A DNA stretch of 64,000 nucleotides from Anodontia alba (taxonomy: Eukaryota; Mollusca; Bivalvia; Lucinida; Lucinidae), in NCBI GenBank assembly GCA_964016985.1, contig OZ024834.1, positions 83,054,289-83,118,288 on the forward strand. The letters are read 5' to 3'. The notes under the pieces were generated by a model. It did no database searches, was not told where the DNA came from, and saw nothing but the letters and a program-made list of their open reading frames with translations. Numbering within the stretch: position 1 is the stretch's first letter; each line of letters starts with the position of its first letter. Below, in pieces: positions 44,893 through 56,178 of this stretch. The position numbers and the translations under genes were made by a program.

Positions 44893-47800
44893 ACGGTTTC
44901 TTACCACGCAATTTGTAGTAACGCTGCAATTTGCAATAAACTAGTTTAATACAAATTGCGGCGCATGTCACAACGCAATTTGTAATAGCGCCGCAATTTG
45001 TAATAAACGTTTCAAACTTGGACTGACCCGGGACTTTCGAAGTATATGTACTTGTACATTCCTAACAACTGATCAGGGGACAGAACTGGACAGTTTTGAC
45101 ATCAAAAGTAGTTGCGGTCATGGTACCAAAGCCGTAATTCAAAATCATAAATCCATAAACGAATGACGAATCAGAATGTTCAGACCAACAGACATGGACC
45201 CCAGAACAAAGGGTGTAATCAGGCGTCCGCGGATAGTAAGCATTACTTGGTAAGCAAGCTTCGCCCACCATGCCCATGGGCCAGAACGAAGGAAATATCG
45301 GTAGAAGCGTATGTCCGGGATTTGGGAAGTCTACTTATGGCGCGTCACTGGCAAAAACATCAGAAACAATTCTGGAAACTGCCACATTGTAGGGATTGAC
45401 TAGATCATGATGTCTGCCATAGAACTTTTTAAGTGTTGCTACCAGTTTGGTTTTTTGATACCCCTGGCTCAACAACTTTTGAGTGAGCACTTTCTAAGTT
45501 TTCAAACTTTATTACAAATTGCGTTGACCTTGTTTTTCGATTATTTTTACATTCGTAAATCCGCAATTTGTAATAAATTTTCAACTTATACTACCAAAGG
45601 AATTTCGATGTATATGTACTTGTTTCTTCGTTACAACTAATCAAGGGACATCAAGAACAGTTGATACATCAAAGATGAAGGTTTTGAACTTCATTACAAA
45701 TTGCGTTGACGTGCTTTTTGGCGATATTCGATGATTTTCACATTCGTCGCAATTTGTAATAAACTGTTCAAACTTGAACTACACAAAGAATTTCCAAGTT
45801 TATATGCTCGTAGTTTCATTACAACTAATGAGGGGACACAACTGGACAGTTAAGACATAAGAGATGAAGTATTCGAATTTTATTACAAATTGCATTGGTA
45901 TTGCTTTTTGACCTTTTTCGATTATTTTCACATTCGTCACAATTTGTAATAAACTTTTCAAATTTAAACTACCCAAGAAATTTCGACGTATATGTACTTT
46001 AAGTTTCGTTACAACTAATTATGGGACACAACTGGACAGTTTACACATCAAAAATAAAGTATTCGAACTATATTACACATTGCGTTGAGTTTGCTTGTTG
46101 GCGATTTTTGATGATTTTCACATTCGCCGCAATTTGTAATATAAAACATTTTAAACCTAAACCACCCCAGAAATTTTGACGTAAATGTACTGGTATATTC
46201 GTTACAACTAATAAGGGGACAGAACTGGACAGTTTAGACATCAAAGTTGAAGTTTTCGAATTTTATTACAAATTGCGTTGACTGCTCTTTTGGCGATTTT
46301 CGATGCTTTTCACATTCACCGCAATTTGTAATAAACTTTCCAAACTTGAACTACCCAAGGCACTTTGATGTATATGTACTTGTTTCTTCGTTGAAACTAA
46401 TCAGGGGACACAATTGGACAGTTTAGACAAAAAATGAAGTATTCGATTTTTTTTATTACAAATTGCATTGAGTTTGCTTTTTGGCGATTTTTTAGGGTAG
46501 TTTAAGCTTAAAAAGTTTATTGCAGCCAATGTGAAAATCATCGAAAATCACCTAAAAGCAAATTTAACGCAATTTGTAATAAAGTTCGAAAACTTCATCT
46601 TTGATGTGTAAACTGTCTTGTTATGTCACTTGATTAGTTGTAATTTCTTGGAAAGTTCAAGTTTGAAAGTTTATTACAAATTACGGCGATTGTGAAAATC
46701 ATCGAAAATCGGCAAAATGCAAAGTCAGCGCAATTTGTAATAAACTTCAAAAACTTTATCTTTGATGTCTTATCTTTTAGTTCTGTCCCCTGATTAGTTG
46801 TAACGAAGATACAATACATATACTTCGAATTTCCTGGGATAGTTAATGTGAAAATCATCGAAAATAAAAAAATAGCAAATTCAACGCTATTTACAATAAG
46901 GTTCGAAAACTTTATCTTTGATGTGTAAACTGTCCTATTATGTCCCCCTGATTAGTTGTACGAAGAAACAAGTAGATACACGTCGAAATTTCTTGGATAG
47001 TTCAAGTTTGTAAAGTTTATTACAAACTGCGGCAAATGTGAAAATGATCGAAATCACCAGGAAACAAACTCAACGTCATTTGTAATAAAGTTCGGAAACT
47101 CAGCTTTGATCTGTGGACTGTCCTGTTATGCCCCCCATTTTGTTGTAACGAAGAAACAAGTACATATACACCGAAATTCCTTGGGAAGTTCAAGTATGAA
47201 AGTTTATTACAAATTGCGGGTAATGTGAAAATCGTCGAAAATCGGCAAAAAGTAAATTCAATGCAATTTGTATAAACTTAAAACTTTATCTTTTAGTTAT
47301 GTTTCCTGAATAATTGTAACGAAGATACAAGTACATATACTTGGGAATTTTTGGCGTAGTTTAAGTTTGGCAAATGTTATTACAAATTGTGGCGAATGCA
47401 TAAATCATCGAAAATCGCCAAAAAGCAAAGTCAACGTAATTTGTAATAAAGATCAAAACTTAATCTTTGATGTCTGAATTATCTAGTTCTATCCCATGAT
47501 TAATTGTAACGAAGATGCATGTACATATACTTCGAAATTCTAAGGGTAGTTTAAGTTTGGAAAGTTTATTACAAATTGCGGCGAATGTGGAATTCATCGA
47601 AAAACGCCCAAAAGGAAGACCAACGCAATTTGTAATAAAGTTTGAAAACTTCGTCTTTGATGTCTTAACTCTCTGTCCCCTGCTAAGTTGTAACGAAGTA
47701 AAAATACATAATTATGCTTTGAAATTCCTGGGGTAGGTAAAGTTTGGAAAGTATATTACAAATTGTGGTGAATGTGAAAATCATCGAAAATCGCCAAAAA

Positions 47801-49315
47801 GCCGTCAATGCAATTTGTAATTAAGTTCGAAAACTTCAACTTTGATGACTAAACTGCCCAATTCTGTCCCCTTATTAGTTGTAACAAATATACAACTACA
47901 TGTTCTTTGAAATTCAAGGGGTAGTTTAAGTTTGAAAAGTTTATTACAAATTGCGGCGAATGTGAAAATAATCGAAAATCGCCAAAAAGCAAACTCAACG
48001 CAATTTGTAATAAAGTTCGATGTCTATTTTCTTTTTAAATTCCTTGGGTAGTTCCAGGTAGAAGAGTTTATTACAAATTGCGGCGATTATGAAAATCGTC
48101 GAAAATCGCCAAAATGTAAAGTCAACGCAATTTGTAATAAAGTTCAAAAACTTCGTCTCGAATGTCTAAACTGTTCAGGTCTGTCCCCTGATTAGTTGTA
48201 ACGAAGATACAGGTACACACACTCGAAAATTCTCAAGGTAGTTTAAGTTTGGTATTTTTATTACGAATTGCGGCGAATGTGAACATCAACGAAAAACGCC
48301 CCAAAGCCAAGTCAACGCAATTTGCGATAAAGTTTGAAAACTCCGTCTTTGATGTCTAAACTGTCCATTTCTGTCCTCTTATTAGTTGTAACGAAGATAC
48401 AATTACATATACGTCGAAATGCCTTGGGTAGTTCAAGTTTGAAAACTTTATATTACAAACAGCGGTAAATGAGAAAATATCGAAAATCACCAAAAAGCAA
48501 TTTTAACGTAATTTGTAATAAAGATCGAAAACTTAATCTTTGATGTACAAACTGTCCTGTTACGTCCCCTGACTAGTTGAAGCGATTATACAGGTACATA
48601 TACTTCGAAATTCCTAGCGTAGTTTAAGTTTGGAAAGTTTTATCACAAGTTGCGGCGAATGTGAAAATCATCGAAAATTGACAAAAATCAAAGTCAGCGC
48701 AATTAGTAATAAAGATCATAAACGTAATCTTTGATGTCCGAACTGTCCAGTTCTGTCCCCTGATTAGTTGCACGAAGATACAAGTACATCTACTTCAAAA
48801 TGCCAAAAGGTAGTTTAAGTTTGAAACGTTTATTACAAATTGGTGAATGTGAAAATCATTGAAAAACGTCCAAAAGCGAGGTCAACGCAATTTGTAATAA
48901 AGTTTGAAAATTTTGTCTTTGATGTCTAAACTGTCCAGTTCTGTCTCCTGTTTAGTAGTAACGAAGATAATTCCTTGGGTAGTTAAAGTTTGGAAAGTTT
49001 ATTACAAACTGCGGCAAATGTGAATATCATCGAAATCGTCAAAAAAAAAAACAAAGTCAACGCTATTTGTAATGTAATGTAAAGTTTGAAAACTTCATTT
49101 TTGATGTCTAAGCTGTCTAATTCTGTCCCCTGTTTAGTTGTTAGGAATATACATGTACATTTACTTCGCAAGTCCTGGGGTAGTATAAGTTTGAAAAGTT
49201 TATAACAAATTGCGGCCTTATTACAAATTGCGTGGTGACATGCTCCGCAATTTGTCATAAACTAGTTTATTACAAATTGCGACGTTATTACAAATTGCGT
49301 GGTGACAACGGTTTC
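44893..49315. mobile_element. 4.4 kb palindromic satellite element with ACGGTTTC target duplication
   Basis: ACGGTTTC occurs at 44893-44900 and 49308-49315, directly outside inverted ends (ACCACGCAATTTGTAGTAACG inside 44901; its inverted relative ends at 49307). The inside is a tandem array of about 189-bp units, each with CGCAATTTGTAATAAA boxes in both senses, GGGGACA(G/C)AACTGGACAGTTTAGACATCAAAG and TTTTCGATGATTTTCACATTCG. Units run forward from 44930 to about 46490 and reversed from about 46510 to 49200. No transposase is seen. Confidence 0.8.
45105..45440. other. Non-repetitive island inside the satellite element
   Basis: About 330 bases without the unit motifs, higher in GC (GGCGTCCGCGGATAG; CCCACCATGCCCATGGGCC). 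Open frames exist on both strands (45062-45277 minus, 45163-45399 plus), but I recognise no protein. Confidence 0.4.
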
Positions 49316-49946
49316 CCACGTTGTGGCACTATTGGCATTGAAATTTCTTGACGAACTGGGACTTAGACACTTAATTCTTGCATGATTCCTTGTGCGAACA
49401 ACGAATGTTTGGCTCAGTCTGAGTATCCTTGCAGTGTGACTGTTTGTATATATGTATAAAACCAACAATTGCACTGTTAATGATTAACTCTCAACATATA
49501 GTTTAACGCCTATCATTTCAGCATTTCTACATCCAGTACTACCAAAAAAACTTTTTTGTTAGATGTTCTGCTCCTTCTCCCAACTTATATATTCAGCCTA
49601 ATGTTACACAATCAGGCTGCTTATGCCTTCAATATTCTCAAATGTCAGCTGGTAGTATCAATAAATATTAACCATTTCACTCCCGATTTCCTAATGTGAA
49701 CTCTTTCATTTTTGAATTAGGGCTGAACCATTGTTCGAAATAGGGATCTTGGTTGAAAATACAGAATGGCGACAGTGTAGATTCTGATGAGACGGCAGTC
49801 TCATCTAGATCTACACTGTTTGCACAGGTATCTGTTTTGGTCTGAAAGGGTAAAATAACCTACTAAATCAGAAACACTTAAGCAGTAGGACTGCTAGGGT
49901 TTACATCGAATAAGGTACTCCGATTTTCGATAATGGCTTTACTTAC
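49316..49946. other. Intron; hairpin copy at 49768-49823
   Basis: GGCGACAGTGTAGATTCTGATGAGAC pairs with GTCTCATCTAGATCTACACTGTTTGC, a further GCAAACAGTG family member with its own inner stem. Otherwise no gene. Confidence 0.6.
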
Positions 49947-50075
49947 CACGACCTCGTCCAATTTTGATGCACTTCCGTTGAAATTGTTCGCCCACCGATG
50001 TAACTAGATATCACCCACCTTGAAAACCGACGTTGCATTCGGCAACGCAAATGGGCAATTGGTAGGCGTGGTTTT
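49947..50075 (-). other. Possible 5' UTR exon of the aldo/keto reductase
   Basis: On the minus strand a consensus donor, GTG|GTAAGT (49941-49946), follows a stretch of locally higher GC (CAACGTCGGTTTTC, GGTGGGTGATATC). Exon 1 needs an upstream non-coding exon because its acceptor lies eight bases before the ATG. The upper boundary is a guess and no promoter motif was recognised. Confidence 0.3.
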
Positions 50076-51869
50076 GCTTTAATCAACTGTAATTCTACTT
50101 TATTCCATGCTGAATACCTCTTAGTCGTTACAAATCAAGGAACAAGATAAGGAAAATCACAAGTTTTATTGTAGTTTATAGGTTTTTAAGTGTTCAATAA
50201 TTGCTTCTTTAAATTCTTAAATTCCGCACTAATAATTGAATTCACCAAAGAAACAAATAAATCCCCGTTTTCGCTGATACTTTCTTGTACATTCCACCAG
50301 GAGATGCCATATTTAACATATCAAAATATCTATTACAAGTAAATAATTAATTTCGCCTATAACAGTTTTTATACTACATGATATCAGTGCATAAACATTA
50401 AATCTGTGGTCGACCCAACACACACACACACACACCAGACAAAAAAAAACTGTCCGAAAATACTTATTCAATGCCTATATGCATTTTACATCACCAAAAC
50501 CGAATGACACTTTCATTCTCAAAAGTACCTCTAGTTCTCTATGAATCTCAATTACAGCTGAAACAGGCGGAACATTGTCTCTTATCCAATCCTTGTAAAT
50601 GCATTTAACAAAAAGAATAGACCATGTCGAAATACAATGAATATGGTTTAACCTTTCCCACCTCATGGCCGGGCTAAATCAGCAGACGACATGTTGATGT
50701 TTTCCTATTGAAAAAAAGGGGCTGACCTGCCTTCGCTCGGCGCACATGCCATTTTATAGAAAATGCTGTCATCCGGCTCAAATTAGTAAATTTCTAAATT
50801 CTTAACATGATGGGTAAAATTTCAGCAGATGGCATTTTGAAACGTTTCTCTTATTTTTTTCCAGAAAATTGAAGGCAATATTGCAGTAAACGAGGACTTT
50901 CCCTAATTGGCTCAATGAAGAAGACCAGAAATTACAATATTCATTTGTTTTTTACATATTCCGGTAGCTCAATCTCTAAGGATACAGTGAACTGATTATT
51001 TTTTTCCCCCATAGAGCTCCATAGTAATTTCACCCGTTTTGTTGGTTAAGAGTTCATTTCAGGGTATGGTTGGGCTTCCAAATTTTGCTTTAATTCATAG
51101 ACCCGGCTTAGCACAGCAAAATAAGTGAGAAAAAAAAAACACCACTGTCACCAGCACTTTCTAGGACTTTTTGGAGGCTGAATGTACATGTAGCAACCCC
51201 CTCAACTGGCAGGTATCAAAAACTGAAACTTTGCAGTTTCACCACTTCACCACTTCTTCCTTTGGCTCCAGCAAACACACACAGAAATGTTTATTTCTTT
51301 GAAACAATCAGGACATTACACACAAACATTTTTCCTTCAAATAAGAATGATGAGTTTTTAATTCATCTTTATTATTAATCAATCATAGGTCGCCTTATAC
51401 AAAATATCTACGCCGGGCTTCCCTACACTTTTTTGCACCAATCAGCAATCCTGTCACAATTGGTTCTCTGTGCCCCTGAATCATAGCAGAAAGAAAAATT
51501 TGTGCTTCTTTATTATTACGGGGAGATTATCCAGTCCTAGTTACCCAACCCCCAAAAACTCCTAAAATAATACCATGTTCAAAACCATGTGAATCACATT
51601 TAGCTACCTTCCCCTTTGGGAAATATTTCTTGCACCAGAATAAGGAGAACACAACACTTAATGGAAATTATGGTTAAATGAATACAGTCAGAGCGCGTGT
51701 CTGGTATATCTACTTAAATTCTCTTTTTCTGGTTAAAATACAAATTGAATGCGCTTCACAAAAATTGTTATAAAATATGTATTCCCCTCCCCCTCGCCCC
51801 CTAGATCTAAGATGCCCTTTGGTAGACATATTTCACTGACGTACCTACGTAATATATTATATGGAATGA
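50076..51869. other. No gene recognised; CA microsatellite near 50420
   Basis: Unique AT-rich sequence. I searched it for a 5' LTR or primer-binding site of the following retroelement by comparison with 60590-62040 and saw none. Confidence 0.45.
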
Positions 51870-52807
51870 GCACTTAGGTCTACGGGGGAAACATATTTTA
51901 CAAGGTTATATTCTTATCATCAAATAGTAAAATTAGAAAATTATACGGGTGAAACTAGCACCAACTCATGGTTAAATAAATTTGACAATTATTGTTTGTT
52001 AAACGGAATTGACAAACAAGAACAGTCAACAGTACTACCCTTTTTCCTAAGTATGAACGCATCAGTATTCTATAGTGAGCTGCCATTAAATGTCAAAAGT
52101 AATATTGACGATTTAAAATTAGCATTAAGACAAAGATATCAACAACATTCTAAATATATAGATTTTACTATTTTAACGGCAAAACAAGGCGCGCATGAAT
52201 CTATTAATGATTTCTTATCAAGACTATTTCAACTATGTCAAGACAAAAACGTACCTGAAACCATCATTATAAGTGTAGCTATTTCTGGATTCAAGCCAGG
52301 CATAAGAAAATCCGTAGTAATGTCGGAGCCAAAACGCTCAGTGAACTAGTTAGGGTTGCCAAGTTAGCAGAAACGACAGAGGAAAAATGCACTTCCGACA
52401 CTTATGAAATTTTGCTCGAAGAAATTAAAAGTTTAAAATCACAAATTTCCAAACAAACAGAAAATGAACTAGCACAAATTGCACAGAATTATTCATTCCA
52501 GAATGATATTGCACAATCACGACCGGCTTCAGAAATTCCTCGCTACAATATTCCTAGAAATTTCACAGGTAACGACCAAAGAGTACCTAATGAATTTGAT
52601 TCATATTTGCCCCCGAAAATATACAAGAAACCAGGTAGTTTTCGACAAAATAGGCCGTCAACTACTAATTTTAACAGACAACGACGTTGCATGAAATGCG
52701 GAGATTTCAGTTGTAATTTCAGGTCATGTAAAGCCAAAAATCAACGTTGCAATATTTGCAATACGTTGGGCCACTTTGCTGCTGTTTGTACACGTGTCCG
52801 TCGATGA
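51870..52807 (+). pseudogene. Gag of Ty3/gypsy-type retroelement
   Basis: The frame opens just after a stop at 51867-51869, with no ATG near the start of homology. It contains WLNKFDNYCLLNGIDKQEQ, LRQRYQQHSKYIDF and AKQGAHESINDFLSRLFQLC, the usual retrotransposon Gag capsid layout. A frameshift near 52320-52345 moves the reading frame; the second part (GAKTLSELVRVAKLAE, then a basic linker) ends with two zinc knuckles, CMKCGDFSCNFRSC (Cys replacing His) and CNICNTLGHFAAVC (canonical CCHC). Ends at 52807. A programmed shift is possible, but other clear breaks in this copy favour decay. Confidence 0.85.
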
Positions 52808-52847
52808 CATAACATGAGCATATCACCGGAATTTTTGAAACATATAA

Positions 52848-55800
52848 ATTTACAGAAAAAAAAATGATATCGGGTATGCTAAATGTGGTAATAATTTTAA
52901 AAATGATATTTTAATGGTTGCACCAATGAACAAAATTCTAGTATTAATAAGAATTGGAGGAAAATGCGCCCCAGCCTTAATTGATACGGGAAGTGGATTA
53001 TGCGCAATAAAGGAGGAATTCTTTAATAAAATAAAAACTCCACAAAATATTACTAAACCTTCCCATATAAATGAAATTAGGACCGCGGGTGGAATAGCGC
53101 ATCCGGTAACTGCACAGGTTGATTTAGAAATCTGTATTGGTGGTTTACGCATTAAGCATACCTTTCATATCATATTGAATTTAATGAAGAATGTAATTTT
53201 AGGCATAGACATGCTGCGCAAAAATAAGGCATATATTGATTTTGAGGAAAATACGATAACATTTCCAGAACATGAAGTTGTTTGTCCATTATTAAAAGGA
53301 GGACGTAAATATTTAAAAACTACAGGAAAAATAGCTAAACAACCAAAACAAATAAGAACATTTTCTGTAAAATTAAAGGGTATTAATTCGGGTGATATGC
53401 TAATGATTGACTCTTTGCCATTGAGTGATAAACGATTAAATGTAACAAAATTATTAATTAATAGCAAGGAGAAAAATATAATAAAGCTACCGATTACAAA
53501 TGTGACGGACGAAACAGTGTATATTCGCCCACATTCTTGTATTGCAAAGGTTGAAAAAATACGAGGGAATAATATAATGCATTTCGAAACTGATAAAAAC
53601 AAAACTAGCATAGATAACAATCATAAACAAAAAGACGACATATCCTTCAATATTTCAAAAACTGAATTAAATGCCCAAGAGAGAGAAAGATTACTAGAAT
53701 TCCTTAAATCAAATAGGGATGTATTTGCAACTTCACTTGATGAAATAGGCCTTACGCCACTGATTGAACACGCTATTGATATACGTCCAGATGCAGTTCC
53801 TTTTCAAAACAGACTCTACAGGACGTCACCAGGGATGAAACAAATTATTGAAGAAGAAATACAGAAATTACTTGATGCAGATTTAATTGAGCCCTCATGT
53901 TCACCATTTTGCTCTCCTGTAGTAATGGTTAAAAAGCCTGACAACACATATAGGATGTGTGTTGATTATAGAATGCTTAATTCAATTACTAAGAATATGT
54001 ATTTTCATTTACCCGAAATTACGGAAATAATAGATGCGATGGGCACAATACAACCAAAAATATTTACTGTTTTAGACTGTTTCCAAGGATACTTACAGGT
54101 GGGAATAAAGCCAAGTGACAGGGATAAGACAAGTTTTATTACACATTTGGGACAATTCAACCATAAACGCATGGCCTTCGGTCTCAAAAATGCGCCTTTC
54201 ACGTATCAATCACTTATGAGTCATGTTTTACGGGGTTTGACGTATAAATTTTGTAATTGTTTTGTTGACGACATCATTGTTTTTAGTAAAAATGTTGAAG
54301 AACACATAGAACACTTGAAGCAGGTTTTCGACAGATTAAGGGCTGCAAATTTGAAGCTTAAACCTTCGAAATCTTGAAGTCCTCTAGTTTCATACTTGGG
54401 AGTAGATATCGATAAAAATGGCGTGCATGTTTGTGAGAGTAAAATTAAGCCAGTTAAAACATACCCTATACCTCGCAATGTCCATGATATCAAAGTCTTT
54501 CTTGGATTCGCTGGGTTCTATAGACGTTTTATTAAGGGATACAGCAAGATAACTGCCCCCTTAACCAATCTTTTAAAGAAAGACGTTCCTTTTAAATTCA
54601 CAGTGGATTGTGAAGAAAGTTTCGAGAAATTAAAAGAAGCCTTGACAACAAGTCCAGTTCTGTGTTTCCCTATTTTTGATAAAAAATGTACCTTTTTACC
54701 TTTCAACAGACGCAAGTACAGTAGCTATAGGTTATATATTAAGTCAAAATGTAAATGGCCAAGACAGGGTTATTGCATATGGAAGCCGCAGTCTAAAATC
54801 ATGCGAAACTCGATACTCTATATGTGAGCTAGAATTGTTAAGTTTGACTGAAGGTGTCAAGCACTTTAGACAATACTTGACACACCAAAAATTTTATATA
54901 ATTACTGATCATAAGAGTATCATTTATGAACCAAAACAAGTTTCAAAATCCTAAGTTATACAGGTATAGTTTAGAGTTAGAAGGGTACAATTTTGAAATA
55001 TTATTCAGACCTGGTGTAATCAATACGGCTGATGCGTTGAGTCGCCGAAGATATGATGAGGAAAATATTGATGAAGATAGGTCCAAAAAGGAAATAAATT
55101 ATACAAAAATTGATGACATTTTACCAAGTATAAAACATTTATTTTTGGATACCCCAGTTGAAACAGGGTACACAGGAAAGACATATGCTCAAGTTTCTTT
55201 TATATGTGAGGGTGAAACCAATGCTATTTTAACACGCCAGCAAAAACGTAAACAAAAGTGCGCAACTCTGATTCTTTAGTACAAACTAGTAATTCCCATA
55301 CGAATGAAGGTATTTCAGAACAGCAGCCACTTTCTGTAGCTTCACATCTACAGAAAAAAATCGATAACAGTCTGATGGTCTCACAGAGAAAATCGGCTGA
55401 CTTTCGTGATATGATTATTTACCTGGAAAAAGGTGAATTACCTTTATGTGAAGGTAGAGCAAGGACCATTCCATACGAATCAAGCCAGTATGAATTAGTA
55501 AATGGTATATTATATCACATATCGCGTATTAAAATTACACAGGAAATTGCAAAACAAAATGCTCTTTTGACGCAAAGGAAAATGAAGGAAAACTATGACC
55601 GTAAGACAAAAGAACGACATTTTCAAAAAGGCGATTCAGTCTTTTTAAGACAAGAAAAGAAGCCTGCAGGCCCAGCCAAGAAACTTTTCCGTAGATGGTC
55701 AGAAAAACCATATTATATTCACAAAGTCCTACCTAAGGACACATATAAAGTACGATCTCTGCAAACCGACAAATTAATGAAAAGTCCAGTTCACAGCAAA

Positions 55801-56067
55801 AGGTTAAAAATTTATAACGATCCTCGAAATTATCGTAAAACCACAAATAATATACCATCAGCACCAAACACGCCAGAGAATGAAAAATGGTATGCCGTGA
55901 AAAAACTTATTTCGTGTAAACGCATCAATAACAAAAGGCACTTTTTAGTACAATGGGTTGGAAATTATCCAAACTCCTACGAACCAGAAGAAAACATTTC
56001 GAAATATTTGATTAAACAATACTATGTTAATAAGTCGAAGCGGCAAAAGAAAAGAAGACGTCGATAA
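52848..56067 (+). pseudogene. Pol: protease, RT, RNase H, integrase remnant with chromodomain
   Basis: Opens 40 bp after Gag in another frame. Aspartic protease: LIDTGSGLCAIK near 52980. RT 53750-54490: FCSPVVMVKKPDNTYRMCVDY, AFGLKNAPFTYQ and the catalytic FVDD at about 54264. A TGA at 54375-54377 follows KLKPSKS. RNase H: LSTDAS, CELELLS, TDHKS (54690-54930). Frameshifts near 54690, 54945 and 55262. Integrase: NGILYHISRIK near 55500 runs straight into the C-terminal segment (YDRKTKERHFQKGDSVFL), so the HHCC zinc site and the DDE core are absent. A chromodomain (WYAVKKLISCKR, FLVQWVGNYPNSYEPEEN) at 55890-56030 and a basic tail end the gene. It could not integrate. Confidence 0.88.
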
Positions 56068-56160
56068 TAATTTTAACATTAAAAGCAGAAGTAACTAGAA
56101 TGCATAATTGGTAATATAATCAACTGCAATTTTGATACGGACCTACCGACACTGAAATAT

Positions 56161-56178
56161 TGTTTTTCTGTTATAGGT
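56161..56178 (+). promoter_or_regulatory. Splice-acceptor-like site at env start
   Basis: TGTTTTTCTGTTATAG ends two bases before the env ATG at 56179, with CACTGAAAT upstream as a branch-like sequence. It suits production of Env from a spliced mRNA, as in insect errantiviruses. Confidence 0.55.

Noticed and set aside
50076..51869. 5' LTR of the env-bearing element
   Set aside because: No direct repeat with 60590-62040, no primer-binding site and no leader 50-mer found by reading; the 5' end of the element seems lost or too diverged.
54375..54377. Programmed stop readthrough in pol
   Set aside because: The stop lies in the middle of RT, the local spacing to the next motif is shorter than usual, and at least three other breaks follow. 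Mutation is the simpler explanation.
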